NCBI GenBank assembly: GCA_017311185.1 | Contig: JAESUZ010003091.1 | Coordinates: forward strand, 124,001-188,000 | DNA: 64,000 nt | Direction: 5' to 3' | Source: Proteles cristata cristata | Taxonomy: Eukaryota > Chordata > Mammalia > Carnivora > Hyaenidae | Shown here: positions 1-12,557 of the stretch, in pieces | Layout of the letters: the number at the start of each line of letters is the position of its first letter | Position numbering within the stretch: position 1 is the stretch's first letter | Program-made: the position numbers and the translations under genes | The notes under the pieces: model-generated | What the model saw: only the letters and a program-made list of their open reading frames with translations | What the model was told of the DNA's origin: nothing | Databases searched by the model: none

Positions 1-186
1 CTATTAATAAGGAAGTAGTGGAGTCTGTGGTATGGTGAGTTTTCCAGGAGCAAGCACCCTTCTTTTCAAAGCATCATGTACTTTGATAAGCATAATGGCC
101 GTGGTAAAGATAATTCATCCAAGTTGTATCTAGAGCTGTGTGCCTGCAGTGCTTATCTGGCACCAATTTTCCCTTCTGTTTTTCAG

Positions 187-264
187 CGTCAAGAGAAAGC
201 CAATCAGGTTCATCAAAACAGAAGAAAAAGGCTAAGTCCCAGCAATACAAAGGACATAAGAAAA
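187..264 (+). CDS. MBTD1: MBTD1 penultimate coding exon (partial gene)
   Basis: This exon belongs to MBT domain-containing protein 1, a four-MBT-repeat reader of H4K20me1/me2 and a subunit of the TIP60/NuA4 acetyltransferase complex in the nucleus. The reading frame gives a basic stretch with SSKQKKKAKSQQYKGHKK, which matches the tail after the last MBT repeat as I remember the family. An acceptor (tttttcag) precedes position 187 and a GT donor follows 264. Two bases complete a codon begun upstream and one base (A264) is carried forward. Joined to 9390 this gives ATG, i.e. HKK-M-TTLQ, as in the known protein. The earlier exons, including the MBT repeats, lie outside the window, and 1-186 is intron. 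Several stops close the other frames, which fixes the frame used here. Confidence 0.96.
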
Positions 265-3200
265 GTGGGTCACCACATGGTGTTTATATACATTTTCTAA
301 GTTGTTAACCAGTTGGGGTCATGGTTTTCTTGCACAGAAGCGAATATCCCATGTGAGAGCCAATGACTGTGCATTATGTATTATGCTTAAAGGTGCAGTA
401 TGCCATAAAAGGCAAACCTTTTCAGTAATAAGAAACACATTTTAACTGACAGGAAACATGATTACCATAATATTTTAAAACCTATATGGTAAAGAAGAGA
501 GTACAAGTAGTTCTCAAAATAATATGCAAACCTACTGAAAATTATCCCTTTTTTTTGAACTTTAAAAAAAAAATGCTTGCTGCTTGCAACAGACTTGGAG
601 GCTAGGAAATCTATCCTTGTTCATGAACCAAAACTCTGTTTCTAGATTGAGACTTACACAAAATTCAAGTTGATGTCTAACAAAGTCAGGCTTAGGAATA
701 TTTTTTTAAAGTGTGCTTTCTATATTTTACCTTATGGTGAATGATTATAGGCATTAATAGCCAAAATTATATTGATAGCTCTGTTTGATTCTTTTGAAAT
801 CTTTGTCCCCTCCACCATAGGAAACCACAAGTTTTTCTCTTCATGAAACTTGTCATGGAGATAAGATTATTTTTATATAAAGATATTTTTTAAAAGTGAA
901 AAGTACATTTTAGGATTAAAACTGAAACAGATTTTTCAGGCTGACTTGCCATCTGTCCAAATAAGTGTTAATCTGTCTCATTAACAACCAAGAGGCTGAA
1001 GCAGCATGAGGAACCGAATAGACCCTTACTTTCTGATGATCGTCATTTGTGTATAAGTTCTTTCTCACTGGGAACTACAAACCTCCCCCAGCCGCCGCCG
1101 AGCACTCTCGCGTCCTCCCGGCATGAAAATTCAAGCCAGACTCAACTCCAGGCCTTTCTCTCGCCCTCTCTTTTATATTAGAGGTAGAGATGTCACATTT
1201 GCCCAGAGTTGTTTTGCCCACTAGGTGCTTGCCATGTTCGATATTCACCTGAAAGAACTTTAGAGAGCATCACCAGACAGGCAGATCGAAGCGATCCCTG
1301 TGTACATGGAAATGATGAGGAAGAATTCCCATGGCACCTTTGTCAGTGGACTAAGCACAGCACGTGTGCCCCCTAAGCTTTCCGTGAGGTTGGATAGCAC
1401 AGGCTGCTTTGGCCTGTCTTCTCCCTTTCTATTGGACAAGACTGAGATTCCAGAATTTTCTTTCCAAGGTGTTGAATTAACATTTATTACTCCGTGGCTA
1501 TATGACATTTTTAGGGCTGATTTCTGAGCATTGGGTACATAATTCACATGCCTCCCTCACTGTGACTCTTGCAAGTTTGTTTCCAGTATATGGGGTTTAA
1601 TTCTTTTGGATTAACTGGCCATGGGAAGAAGTAAGAAAGTAATGAAGTGAAATCAATATGCCAGTTTATAGTGACATTTAATAGTACCACATTTCTGGGC
1701 TAACTGGAAAAATGAATTTAGCTGTAAATATATAACATGCTCCTTAACCGTAACATTGTAATAGCTCTTAATATTATGACATCATCTCTAATGCCTTTAA
1801 ATTGTCCTTTGGACCTATGAAGGGAAAGGACTATAAATCCACTACAGCCCCTTATTAGAAACCCTTGGGACCAGATGTGTTTTGGAATTCAAGAGTTTTT
1901 CAGATTTTAGAAAAGAAGTCTAGTGTGTAAAGCCTATATTATGTAACATCGCTTGCAGACTCTGGCACATTTTCTGAGACAAAATATACGTAAATGTTTA
2001 CAGTAAGTGAGCCAAATAAAGATTATAAATAGTATCACCAAGTGAGTTCTGGTTTTGTTGCCAGAGTTTTACAGAGAAACTGGATTTTGGAATTGAGGAT
2101 AAGGAATTCTAGTGCCATGTGAAGGAAGAAGCAGCGGTCTTCGTTGTGAGGGTACTCTCTGTTCCTTTTATTTTTTTATATTGTTCACCAGATAGGTGAC
2201 TAGAAATTTTTCCCACAAAACTTTACTTGCCTCAGTAAGGAAGACTTTGGATCCATGAACCTAATGCGTCCATTGCATCTGCAATATCGTTAGCAGATTG
2301 GCCACAGCCTCTCTTGTTTTTAAGTTCACCTGCAGGTTCTCTGTGGCTCTGTGGTTTCATCTGCTCGCTCCTTGGTCTTTTGGGGCCGAAATTCCTCCAT
2401 CAGCGTGGTCTTTGGTAGTGTTGTGTTTTGTTTGGTGGGTTTGTCTGTTTATGTGTTTGTTTTTAACAGAAATAGATGGTTGGCTTTCCTGTTCTAGCTT
2501 GTTTTGTAATGGTCTGTGTTCGTGCTCTAGCGGGACAGCCGTTAAACTAGTGCTTTTGGAAAATAAGAGTCATGTTCTTCCAAGAGGATCACATAGACCA
2601 TTGTAGGCATGTGATCTGCCCATTCCGAAAAGCCTTAGTTTTTCCAGTGTTTGTAATTCTAGAGCAGGAAACCCAGCACTGATTTCTGAACCATCTTCAA
2701 GGGCTTTTACAGGTAGGAGAGAGTTAGAGATCCTCCTTGCATTTTGACCTCCGAGTGTGTTGTACGTGAGGAAAAGTCTAAACGATTGCTGCATGTGATA
2801 TTGGTTTGGCAGTTTTGAGTTCAATATGTACTCGCTGTTACTCCTAGCTCAGTTACCAGACCATTTTACATAGGAAGTACCATGTGACTTAGATTTATCT
2901 TCTAGTCCTGATTTTGTGAAGCCAAAGTTCTGATTGCTCTTGCCTGAGTCATTTGTATACTCTGGAAGAAAACCGGTATAACTTACAGTCCCAGAGATAT
3001 GTAAGTGTCTTTTAGCTTTCAACCTGACTAATGCGATATGTTGGTGGTTCACCATTTGCAGTTTAGAGTACCTTTTTTGCTGGGCAAAAGCATTGTATAA
3101 GTCTTTGAAGGCTTATGTTTGCTTGGGAAACTATAACCAAAAAGAGTGTTTCAGAAGATACTAGATTGCTTAAGTACTTGTAGGCAACAAGCTTTGTATT

Positions 3201-3524
3201 TTAGAAGTGCTTTTCAGAGTAAGAATTACAAGTGTCTTCTAAAAGACTACACTATAAACCAAACGGTAGGGGAGCACATCTCCTATCAGTAAAATCCTGC
3301 CACCGGATACATTTATTCAACTGTTTGATTCTCCCTGAAAGCCAGTGTTTGACCTTGTGTGTGCAGTGAAATGCTGCCCTGCAGTAGGGTTTTAAAGCCT
3401 TCTTTCTCTTCTATTGGATTTTCAACCCCCCTCAAGCTAAAGTTTTCTTGAAGGACGTTAGCCAGTTGTTCTCCACATGAAATGTTCTCTGCAGTTCGTT
3501 TTGTTTTATTATATATATATATAT

Positions 3525-3632
3525 ATTTTAAATATTTTATTCTTAAGTAATCTCTACACTCAACATGGGACTCAAACTCACGACCATGAGATCAAGAGTC
3601 ACATGCTCCATTAACAACCAGCCTGGCACCCT
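3525..3632 (-). repeat. Short tRNA-type CAN SINE
   Basis: Minus copy of the short family, recognised by AAGTAATCTCTACACTCAAC and a damaged GCCAGCCTGGCACC head. It lacks the CT-rich region. Confidence 0.8.
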
Positions 3633-3676
3633 GCTTTGCTTTATATTTTAAATTGATTTAAGAATCAGGAACCAGA

Positions 3677-3942
3677 GGGACGCCTGGGCAGCCCAGTCAG
3701 TGAAGCGTCTGACTTTGGCTCAGGTCATGATCTCACGGTTCATGGGTTCGAGCTCCGTGTCAGGCTCTGTGCTGACAGCTCAGAGCCTGGAGCCTGCTTC
3801 AGATTCTCTGTCTCCCTCTCTCTCTGCTCCACCCCCACTTGGCACTTAGGGTCTCTCTCAAAAATAAATAAATCAACATTTTATATTTATATATATATTC
3901 TTAATGTATATATAAATATATTTAATTTTTATTTTTAAATAG
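3677..3942 (+). repeat. Felid CAN SINE with AT-rich tail
   Basis: Head GGGACGCCTGGGCAGC, box-B-like GGTTCGAGCTC, CT-rich middle and long A/T tail. The TSD TCAGGAACCAG lies on both sides (about 3665 and 3944). Confidence 0.9.
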
Positions 3943-4180
3943 AGTCAGGAACCAGGATTGCCAGGCTCTCAGACACCAGAAATAACCTCCCTCCCAAACA
4001 CCCCCAGCCTACACACCCACGTGTACACACACTCACACGCTGTGTTTTCAGAAACACAGACCTTGCATAGTTGGTTCTCTTTTCAGAGTATCCTATGCAA
4101 CATAATCTTTCCTAGTTATATTGCACTTTTCTTACCACGCATGTAAGTAAAAGCTTACTTTAGTCTGACTTGATATTTAG

Positions 4181-4357
4181 AGAGGAAGATGCCAGTTGGG
4201 AAGAAGCCTGTCAGTCTGTCGAGCCTGCCCATGACAGGCGGGGTGCGGAGGGGCCTCTCTGGTGACGAAGAGTTGACTCCTCCTGCAGCACAGACAGCCC
4301 CGGAGGCCTTCCCGCCTCCCAGCACTAGCCGAGAGTTCACTCCCAGCCTCAGCACAG
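4181..4357 (+). other. Candidate in-frame cassette exon inside the last MBTD1 intron
   Basis: The segment is preceded by a CTGAC branch-like site (about 4166) and the acceptor tgatatttag, and is followed by CAG|GTAATA. Its length of 177 nt is a multiple of three. Entered with the one base left over from 264 it is open throughout, reading K-R-K-M-PVGKKPVSLSSLP and onward. It leaves one base, so it also joins the last exon in frame. It would insert 59 residues rich in Ser, Pro and Thr. The polypyrimidine tract is weak and I do not recognise the peptide, so this may be chance openness in a GC-rich patch. Confidence 0.3.
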
Positions 4358-6921
4358 GTAATAGTCCCGCCAGCACCTCTGGTACTGCAGGGGGTGAAAG
4401 CCGGGCAGGGCGGTGGGGGACAATGTGTGGTCTGGCGCGACAGGTGCGGACTCATTAAATTTTTATTTTTCTTTCAACTAAAACCTTCATCTTCACTGGT
4501 CCTTGGCAGTCACTTCACCAAGTCAAGTCATCAGGGAGGGGTTTTTATGTTACTGTAAACCACTTCTGAGCTTCAGATTAGGGGAGAGCTCATCACTTCA
4601 CTTGATGGAATTGAGAGGCAATGTGTCCTGTTTCATGGTTTCATTAAAATGGTTGAATATTTTCCATTGCAGAATTCCATGTAGCTTGATCTGAGGGAGA
4701 AGCACACCATTAGGGATCAGTCTGATTAATCAGACCCAAAGATGAGGCTTTGCGTTCCCGTGGAATTTGGGTTCTGGTGGTCACATTTACCACAGTCTTA
4801 GTTGAATAACACAGACTTGGAAATACAGTCTTCTGTAATATTGGTGTTGAGCTTGAGTACAATTTATTCCCATTCATTCACATTTATGTACTTACAGTGA
4901 TTAAGTAGGTGACATTTAATTTGAATGTAATTGGTTTGGCCGAGCTACTAGCTTGTAAGGAATGCAAAATGTTTTACCTTTTATAATTGCTAAGAAGAAA
5001 CGTATCACTATAAAATATTAGAAAGGTTTCACTTGCATGTGATGAACTTGAGACACAAGTGCAGAGGAGACCACTTGGAAACCAGAGTTGTCTTGGCCTT
5101 GGCGTGTGTCCCGTATCCTAACTGTTGCTTCTACATTCGGTTGCTTTGTTTAATCTGAATTTAAAATGCATTTCCTATGTTGAAAACCCTAATGGGTGTT
5201 AATACCTAGCTCTGTTTTCTTCTTCCTTCTCTGTTTGCTAATATCTTTATACCTGAAGTTTTGGGGGGCTTGCAGTTTTGGGAGGAGGGCGGGGGTGCCA
5301 TTTTAAGATACGTTCTTTAGCTTTAGTCTCCTTTCCAGTGTATTAGGTCCTCTTCATTCTTCCTAGTCTGTCTCCCTGAAGATCACTCTAGTAATATCCT
5401 TATTTCTAGAGGAAATTACTCTCTTTTGTATAAAAAGTAGATGAGGACTGCAAATCTCAGTTTATCTGGTCCTTAATGGAAAAATGTTCAAAGTCTATCT
5501 AAAGAGCATTTCAGTTTCTTTTCTTGTTTGTCTCTTTTGTTTTTGTACTTGTTATTTACTAAGTGGTCTTCTTTAACTTAAGCAGTTACCTGTAGATATT
5601 GTGAGCTCTGAATATGTTTGGATTTTTATTGGGTTTTATTGGATTTATTGGAATTTTTACTGGATTGTAAGTATTAGACTAATTTGAAAAGTGCGTGTCG
5701 TGTTTTGTCAGAAGTTACTGATTTTTGTAAGAAGTCACTGATTCGTGTAAAACAGAACCTAACTCCTAGGATTGGCAGAACCCAAGAACTTAAGAGTAGA
5801 AGCATGAGATGGAAACCACAGCATCTCTGAAGTGACTTCCTTTTTCCACCAGTGTCTGTAGTGTCTTCCAAGCTGGGGTCACATCGTGTGGGACTTGGTG
5901 TGATTTCACTTCTGTGAAACTGTGTGGTACTACGTTGCTATCTGAACTACCTGAAAGCTACGGTTTGATTAGCTACTCAGAATTTCTTACTTCTGGACTT
6001 ACCGCTAGGAAAATATGATTTCCATTAGATCATCTGAAATGTTAGTGATGAGAGTCAGCAAAGTGACTTCCTTTTAGAAACGGAGCTAAGAAAATGTACT
6101 TGCATAGGAAGTGCCACATCGAGCCACAGGATCTATTTTATTTCATCCATCACTCATTGAGAATAAGGCCTGGAAAGGAGAAATGATTAGTGTGAAGATA
6201 CCAGACCGGCATTATTTTAGGTTCCATGAAACCCTTCAGACTGCATTAAAGCATAAAGCATTCCACATCTGAGTGAGCCTTTCACCTTTCTCTTGAGTTA
6301 CTTTTTTTTAAGCACATTGTTTCCATATTTTAACATGAGTGGAAGCATAATCCAGAAATTCCTTGTTTATAGTAAATGCAAATAGTTTCAGGATGTGCTT
6401 TAGAATCTCAGCTTCCCTTTGCCACATTTCAGAAACAAACATCTGTTTGAATGGAACATTTGGTCTGAAGCACAGGAGCTCTTTTCTCATCCATTGAGTC
6501 ATGTGATCATCCTAGAACAAGATCCTGTTGTAGCCAACCTTTTATTGTGGGTACTGCACCTTTAATGAAACGTGGGATTTTTTTTCTTTTCCATGTGTTT
6601 ATTTTCATGGTATTGTTAAAAGGTCCTTAACAGTAAATGTGTATTGGTTAGATTTGAAGATTAACTGTTATATTGATAACTCTCCATAAAAGCATTGTTA
6701 ATTATATTAAGTAAAAGAACTACACAGTCTTGTGACTTTGATTTTTCCGAACAGTTTGATTGGTGTTTGTTTTGCTGTTGTTATAGGCTTAGCGTATTCG
6801 CTTTTCTGTCTTTGGGCTATTAAATTTTTTAACACCATTACTAAAACAAATACGAAAGTAAAAAGAAGTAAATTGACCTCTCTCAAAGATGATTCTTTAA
6901 ATTATTCAGATATCAAATACC

Positions 6922-7046
6922 ACTTTTTTTTTTTTTTTTTAGATTTTATTTGTAAATAATCTCTACACCCAGTGTGTGGGACTCGAACTTAAAACCCCCC
7001 AGATCAGGAGTCACATGCCGTACCAACTGAGCCAGCCAGGCACCCC
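6922..7046 (-). repeat. Short tRNA-type CAN SINE
   Basis: T-run, then TAATCTCTACACCCAGTG and GAGCCAGCCAGGCACCCC, i.e. the short family in reverse. Confidence 0.9.
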
Positions 7047-8210
7047 AAAGACCACTATTTTTGAAACTAATCTTTTCTAACTAAGATCAGGATGGAAAGT
7101 CTTTGTCTGTGACTGCACTATTTGACTTTAAAAGTGTAACCACTTTAATGTCATTCCACATGGTGACACTGCCTAGTTAGTGATTCAGGAGAGCTTGGTT
7201 GGCTTACTATTAACTATTCTTTGAGTCCTAATTCTTCTCATATGTTGACTTTTTTTCTGTATAAGCTGTTGCCAGTTTACGTTCCATATATGTGCACACC
7301 GTCATGTTCCGATTGTAATGAAAAGATCTCTAATGGAAGAAACAAAAACTTGCACCTTTGGTTTGAAGCTAGTGCCTGCAGGGAGCAGACAGGTTACCTC
7401 AGGGAGGAGCACAGCCAGCGCGAGAGGGAGTCACGTTGCTCGAATGTGTTTGTGGCAGGCACCGCGGCCCAGGGAGGCTCGGGCTGCCTGTCAGTTCCCC
7501 CAGCCACAGCCCCTGGAGAACGCTGCCCGTCTGTGGCCAAGTGTCCCTGCTTTCCTGGGCCTTAACGGGAAGTCTCTTGTTTGAAAATACTCGGTCAAAT
7601 TTAAAAGAGCCATAGGACGAGGGAGTGGGAAGGACACAGTTTGTGGCCTCTGATTGAGCACATCTGTGTGCGGAAGAAATTGGGAGCAGAAAGTGAGCGC
7701 TGCTCACCGTGGGTTGATCGCAGTCAGTGTTGGCATGCAGGACCACCCTTCTTCCCGTCGTCGGGAACTTGAGCAGCCCAGTTTGGGTTAAACAATAATT
7801 TTTTCAGAAACCTGAACACATTTCTGGGAGGTTGGTGGTTACTAAGACTAGTTTTTAGCACCTAGCTGAGACCATTTTTATTTAAAAAGTAGGAAAGTAG
7901 TTTTTTGAAGGGGAGTTCTGTAGGAAGTAATGGTAGGCCCTGAACCTCCAGGAAAGGATTCAGAGCAATCTGAAGTTACTGGATCATTGTTTTGAGGGAC
8001 AGTAACTTAAGAGGGGTTTATTTTTATAAAAAGAGGAAAATTTCAGTATTAAACCGTCTAAGGTTTTTGCCCAAGACCATTGCTGGGCCCAGCAAAGAAA
8101 AAAAATGTCCTTTTTCTTCATCTTTGGCCATGCATTAGAAAGAGCCTTTCTGTCCCTAAGAATTCTGCCTAGCATGACTTCCGTGGCTGTCAAGAAATCT
8201 AAACCCCACT

Positions 8211-8424
8211 GGGGGCGCCTGGGTGGCTCAGTCGATTAAGCGTCCGACTTCGGCTCAGGTCATGATCTCGCGGTTCGTGGGTTCGAGCCTCACGTCGGGC
8301 TCTGTGCTGACTGCCAGCTCAGAGCCTAGAGCCTGCTTCGGACTCTGTGTCTCCCTCTCACTCTGACCCTCCCCTGTTCACGCTGTCTCTCTCTTTCAGA
8401 AATAAATAAAACATTAAAAAAAAA
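8211..8424 (+). repeat. Felid CAN SINE with TSD
   Basis: Nearly complete element bracketed by AAATCTAAACCCCA on both sides. It carries the CTGACTGCCAGCTC variant typical of younger copies. Confidence 0.95.
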
Positions 8425-8562
8425 AAATCTAAACCCCATTGAAAATACTAGAAATTGGAAAACAGTTGTCCACAGAAATAAAGACTCACCGGAACCTGAC
8501 CGGTTTAGGAATTGAGGACTGCCTAGATCATTGGTTTGTTTTCAGTAAAAAGGAAGTCCTCA

Positions 8563-8665
8563 GGGGCACCTGGCTGGCCCAGTCAGTAAAGCGTGCAACT
8601 CAGTCTCAGGGTCATGTTTTCAAGTCCCACGTTAGGTGTGAAGCCTACTTTAAAAAAAAGAAAGT
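8563..8665 (+). repeat. Short tRNA-type CAN SINE
   Basis: GGGGCACCTGGCTGGCCCAG head with a short A-rich tail. The flanks share a GGAAGTCCTCAG-like duplication. Confidence 0.85.
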
Positions 8666-9389
8666 CTTCAGATTCTCCGCTAAGGACTCAGACAGTACTG
8701 CTGTTAGGTGATGCCTTTGGCGTTGTTAGCCATTGTGCAACAGTGATTTTCACATTGCTGGTGTGAGTAAAGTTTTATTTTACCTTAATCAATATCAGAG
8801 TTACTGTTTTTATAAATATGTAAATTATGTATATACATAACACATGTCTATGATAGATAATACAATACTTTATATTATTTATAATACTGTTTTACTATTA
8901 TCAAGTTTATATCTTTTTTCTACAGGGAGTCTTCATAATGAAGTACTCCTTGGAGATGATAAGATTATATTGAAATCATTTATTGCATTGGGACTTATTT
9001 TAAATATTGGAGTTAAGAACTGTGTAAGAACTACGTCATTGTTGTTTAGACATTGACATAAAAGTGAATACCTACTTAATAAGAAAAACTGGAATTATTC
9101 TTGTCAAATCAGTGATCACGATTACCTTGACCACTTCATTGGAAGAGGTCCATTGTGCAATGTCTAGATTACGATATTGTTCCTTTCTGGAACTCTCCTT
9201 AACTGCCAATAGATTTTGAGAATTAAGGTGAATTAAGTGTTCATACTTCTGGGGGTTAATTTTAAGAGTTTATGGAAGACATGAAGAAGTCTTATTAACT
9301 GTAACGCTGGTGGAACCTGAAGACTGAAAGCAATCTGAATATTCCAGAAAGGCTTAATCACATCCCCTGCATTTATCTCTCTCATGCAG

Positions 9390-9508
9390 TGACTACATTG
9401 CAGCTGAAGGAGGAGTTGATAGATGGAGAGGATTATAATTTCCTCCAAGGAGCATCCGATCAGGAGAGCAATGGCTCTGCCAGCTTCTACATCAAACAGG
9501 AGCCCTGA
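9390..9508 (+). CDS. MBTD1: MBTD1 last coding exon with stop codon
   Basis: This is the C-terminal exon of MBTD1. The acceptor is ctcatgcag and the exon opens with TG, completing the codon split at 264. It encodes an acidic tail containing LKEELIDGEDYNF and ends FYIKQEP, followed by TGA at 9506-9508. This is the C-terminus of the vertebrate family as I know it. The final IKQE fits the psi-K-x-E consensus for SUMO attachment (inference). The tail lies outside the MBT repeats that bind methyl-lysine and EPC1, so its role is less clear. No frameshift or premature stop is present. Confidence 0.97.
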
Positions 9509-10517
9509 GGCGGCTCAGGACCCGGGGGCGGGCGGGAAGGGATTTTACACAGGACTGATTTATAATCAACCGAGCTGTACAGCGGGGCTATTCCACTGGG
9601 ACGTTTTGCTAAACATAGAAAATTTCAGTTCCAGATTTTTCAGGTGGGTGGGGAAACTATTTTAGTCGTGGGGGGAAATTTTTCAATTTATAAAGATGGA
9701 CAATTTTTGTGTTGTATTTGAAGCTTTTGGAAGAATTTTGTAATATTTTCCAAGTTTGGATTTATGTGCATTGTTAACAACTGAAATTCTAACTTTTTGG
9801 TAAGATTAAAGTTTAGGTAGCAGGATTGAAGGAAATGATTTAAAAGAAGGATATAGTTGTAAATGCAAATGAACTGTCATTACAAATGAACCTTTTTGGT
9901 ACCTGTTGGGAGATTTTGGGATTTTAGAAGTTAGGCCAGTCACATCTCCAGCTTCCTTTGCTGCAGAAATATGCAACTGAACCCCCCTCTCATGGAGGGT
10001 TCATCACCACATAGGATCATGGAAGGGGTAATTAATTCTGCTTGTTGGCATTTTATTGCAGCCCATTTTAAATGTTTGTACAGAAATGTTTTTCATTCTG
10101 TGAAAATTTATTTGGAGTTCTATATGAAACTGGAAGAACTCTGGATACTTTTATATGTTCTCTTTTAATTAAGAAAAAAATTAAAATTATCCTAACACTA
10201 AAGTGTTAAACTGGAATGGTTAAGAAGATACACGGGATCTCAGTCTACATGTTGAGGGGTTGTTTTCCTTACCGCAGATGCCCCACAAGAGGGGTTCCGG
10301 TCAGGCCTCTACCGTTACCCTCCCTCCATTAGACGATACTTGGTGTAACCACACCCCAAAACAGACGTTCTTCTGTATTACCAGTAGAATCAAATTCAGA
10401 GTTGTTTAAAGCCAAAAATCTGTTTAGATTTCAAAATCATTCCAGCTCTGCTTTTAACTATCCTGGATTTGTTAGAAAACTAATTTGAAAGAGAATTTAA
10501 TTTTCTTAAAATTCCAT

Positions 10518-10548
<31 letters not shown>

Positions 10549-12193
10549 GTATGAATTGTCTTTTAATTGTATTCAAAATTTTAACAGTAATAACTGATTT
10601 GGACCATTTCACACATTCCCTATTTTAAAATTCACATGGCTTCCTTTAAAAAAAGGATACAAGGGTAAATTGGTGAAAGGTTTGCTCTCTGCATTTTTCT
10701 GACTTTCTGAGTTGTGACTGAATGAGAGAGCTCTAGCGTTTACCAGTGAGGTTCATAAACTAAACTTCTCAGGAATTAATGCATCTGTTCTAGAAGTGCT
10801 TCTGGGTCTTAGCCTGGCCTCTTCAGAGTGGTAACATTGGCCGTCTCCTCTGGAATATAGGTAGGGCTAATTAGAAATTAATCAAAATGATTAACCTCTA
10901 AAGTCCTTCAGCCTATGGAATGCTTTAAAAACAAAAAAAAAAGGTAATGGAAAGCCCCAGGAGACCATTTTAGGTAAGGTTTTTGTTTGAATTTTAAAAT
11001 GCATAGAACATTAAAAACCAGCAATTTATTTTCTAAAATATTGCTCTACTTTTGGGAATAAATAGCATTGGTAATACGCACAGGTTTACCTCATTCTATG
11101 CAAGAGGGGTTAATAACATAAGGTTTTGTAGTTGCTACTGGAAGTAAAATTTGTTACTTTATAGTGTAAGAATGTATGGAATCGCATGTCAACATTTCTT
11201 AATACTGACTCTTTAGGGGCATAAATGCAGATCATATCAACGCCAAGTTGATTCTCACGTGTCAAATATATGTGAATTCAGCTGTTAAAATTACTGGATA
11301 TTTATCTTAAACAACCTTGCTGAGAGGGACCTACTGTAAATGTGACATCCTCACACTTCCCAAATCTTTAAAGAATCTTCCCATAAACTTAAAGCCTGGA
11401 AGACTTCCAGAGCAGGGCTTACCCACGATCTTCATTCTCAGGCTCTGGTTCCGTGACACGTGACGGGCACAGGAAGCAACTGCGGGGCGCCCTCTGCCAG
11501 TACCTGGGGCCCTGGGGCTCTGCAGGGACCTGAGGAGCCCAGGAGGGATTTGATTTGGAGCCTGGTAATTAGTGGCGAACAATGCTCATCTGTAGCCAGG
11601 TCTCGTAAGCTTCCAACTTTAGAGCAAAACCAGGCTCTGAGTGCTTTCGAATTTCCCGTGTGTTCACGAAGTGTTTCCTGTCCTGACCCGTGACCAACAG
11701 TTAAAGGTCGGCAAGGACTCCTGCGGTCTAAACACAGTCGGAAGCCGCCCTCATCCTTCAGGCTCTCGCTCCTGCTGCGGATGAGCAGGAAGTGTCCTTG
11801 CAGAGGAGATGGGTGTCTTAGCCATAACTCCAGTCGTTACAGCCCAATGGCCCCATTCTCTTTTACGGTTCAAAATGTACTGCTGACCTTGGATTTGCTT
11901 TCATTTTTTTCCTGTTAGGATTATTTGGGGGATTTTTGGTAGTTTAAACTCTTTAACCTTTTCCTTGCTGTGTATGAGGAAAGCTAAAGCTGTTATCAAC
12001 TTCTACGGATACTAACACGGGTTTTCAGTGTTTGTTTGTTTTTATTATATTAATTTTGCGTGATGTGAATACCCTCTCCCATCAATATTTGTATTATGGT
12101 GCTATATATTTGGTAATGATCCTTTACTATTGGGAAGGGATTTTAAAAATACTGTGATTAAACTGGGTTGCTTCCTTTGATTTTCATATTTTA

Positions 12194-12199
12194 AATAAA
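12194..12199 (+). terminator. Polyadenylation signal AATAAA, proximal MBTD1 candidate
   Basis: A canonical hexamer 2.7 kb after the MBTD1 stop, in AT-rich sequence. It could give a shorter 3' UTR form. Confidence 0.45.
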
Positions 12200-12551
12200 G
12201 CCACAGTCATTTATACAAAAGAAAAGCATCTGTCCCTGGGCAAATCTTTTGAGGACAGAGGTCAAAGTAAACTGCATAAGGTTTTTACATCATTTCTGTA
12301 TGTATTTGATATATAGATCAATATCTGTACAAATTTAATCTTTTATTTTCTTGGTAACTTGTGATCATTGAGAAAGTGTTTGAGACTTTCTCAGGAAGTG
12401 TATATAATGGCGTGAAAAATTCCTTCAGAGACTTATGTTCCTTTCATTTTTACCAAACTGCAAATTTTCAGCATGGATGTGAAAAGCATTAAAATTATAA
12501 CTTTGTGTACAAGATGAAAATAATTCACTAAATTTGCCCTTTTTTACACAA

Positions 12552-12557
12552 AATAAA
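12552..12557 (+). terminator. Polyadenylation signal AATAAA, distal MBTD1 candidate
   Basis: A canonical hexamer followed within about 20 bases by TTGAGTTGTATTTG, a GT-rich downstream element. It is my preferred end of the MBTD1 transcript. Confidence 0.5.

Larger units (their letters stand above)
265..9389 (+). other. MBTD1: MBTD1 last intron (about 9.1 kb)
   Basis: The intron runs from a GT donor at 265 to an AG acceptor at 9388-9389. It is mostly AT-rich unique sequence, with SINEs at about 3525, 3677, 6922, 8211 and 8563. Two GC-richer islands stand out, at about 4180-4450 and 7370-7570. The first holds a possible cassette exon (see findings). I see no other gene in it. Confidence 0.85.

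Noticed and set aside
1260..1547. Open frames on both strands at the CpG-bearing stretch in the MBTD1 intron
   Set aside because: No splice sites in a compatible phase and no similarity to MBTD1 that I can see.
7221..7584. Overlapping open frames in the GC-rich patch of the MBTD1 intron
   Set aside because: No acceptor/donor pair in the right phase, and open frames on both strands as expected by chance in such composition.
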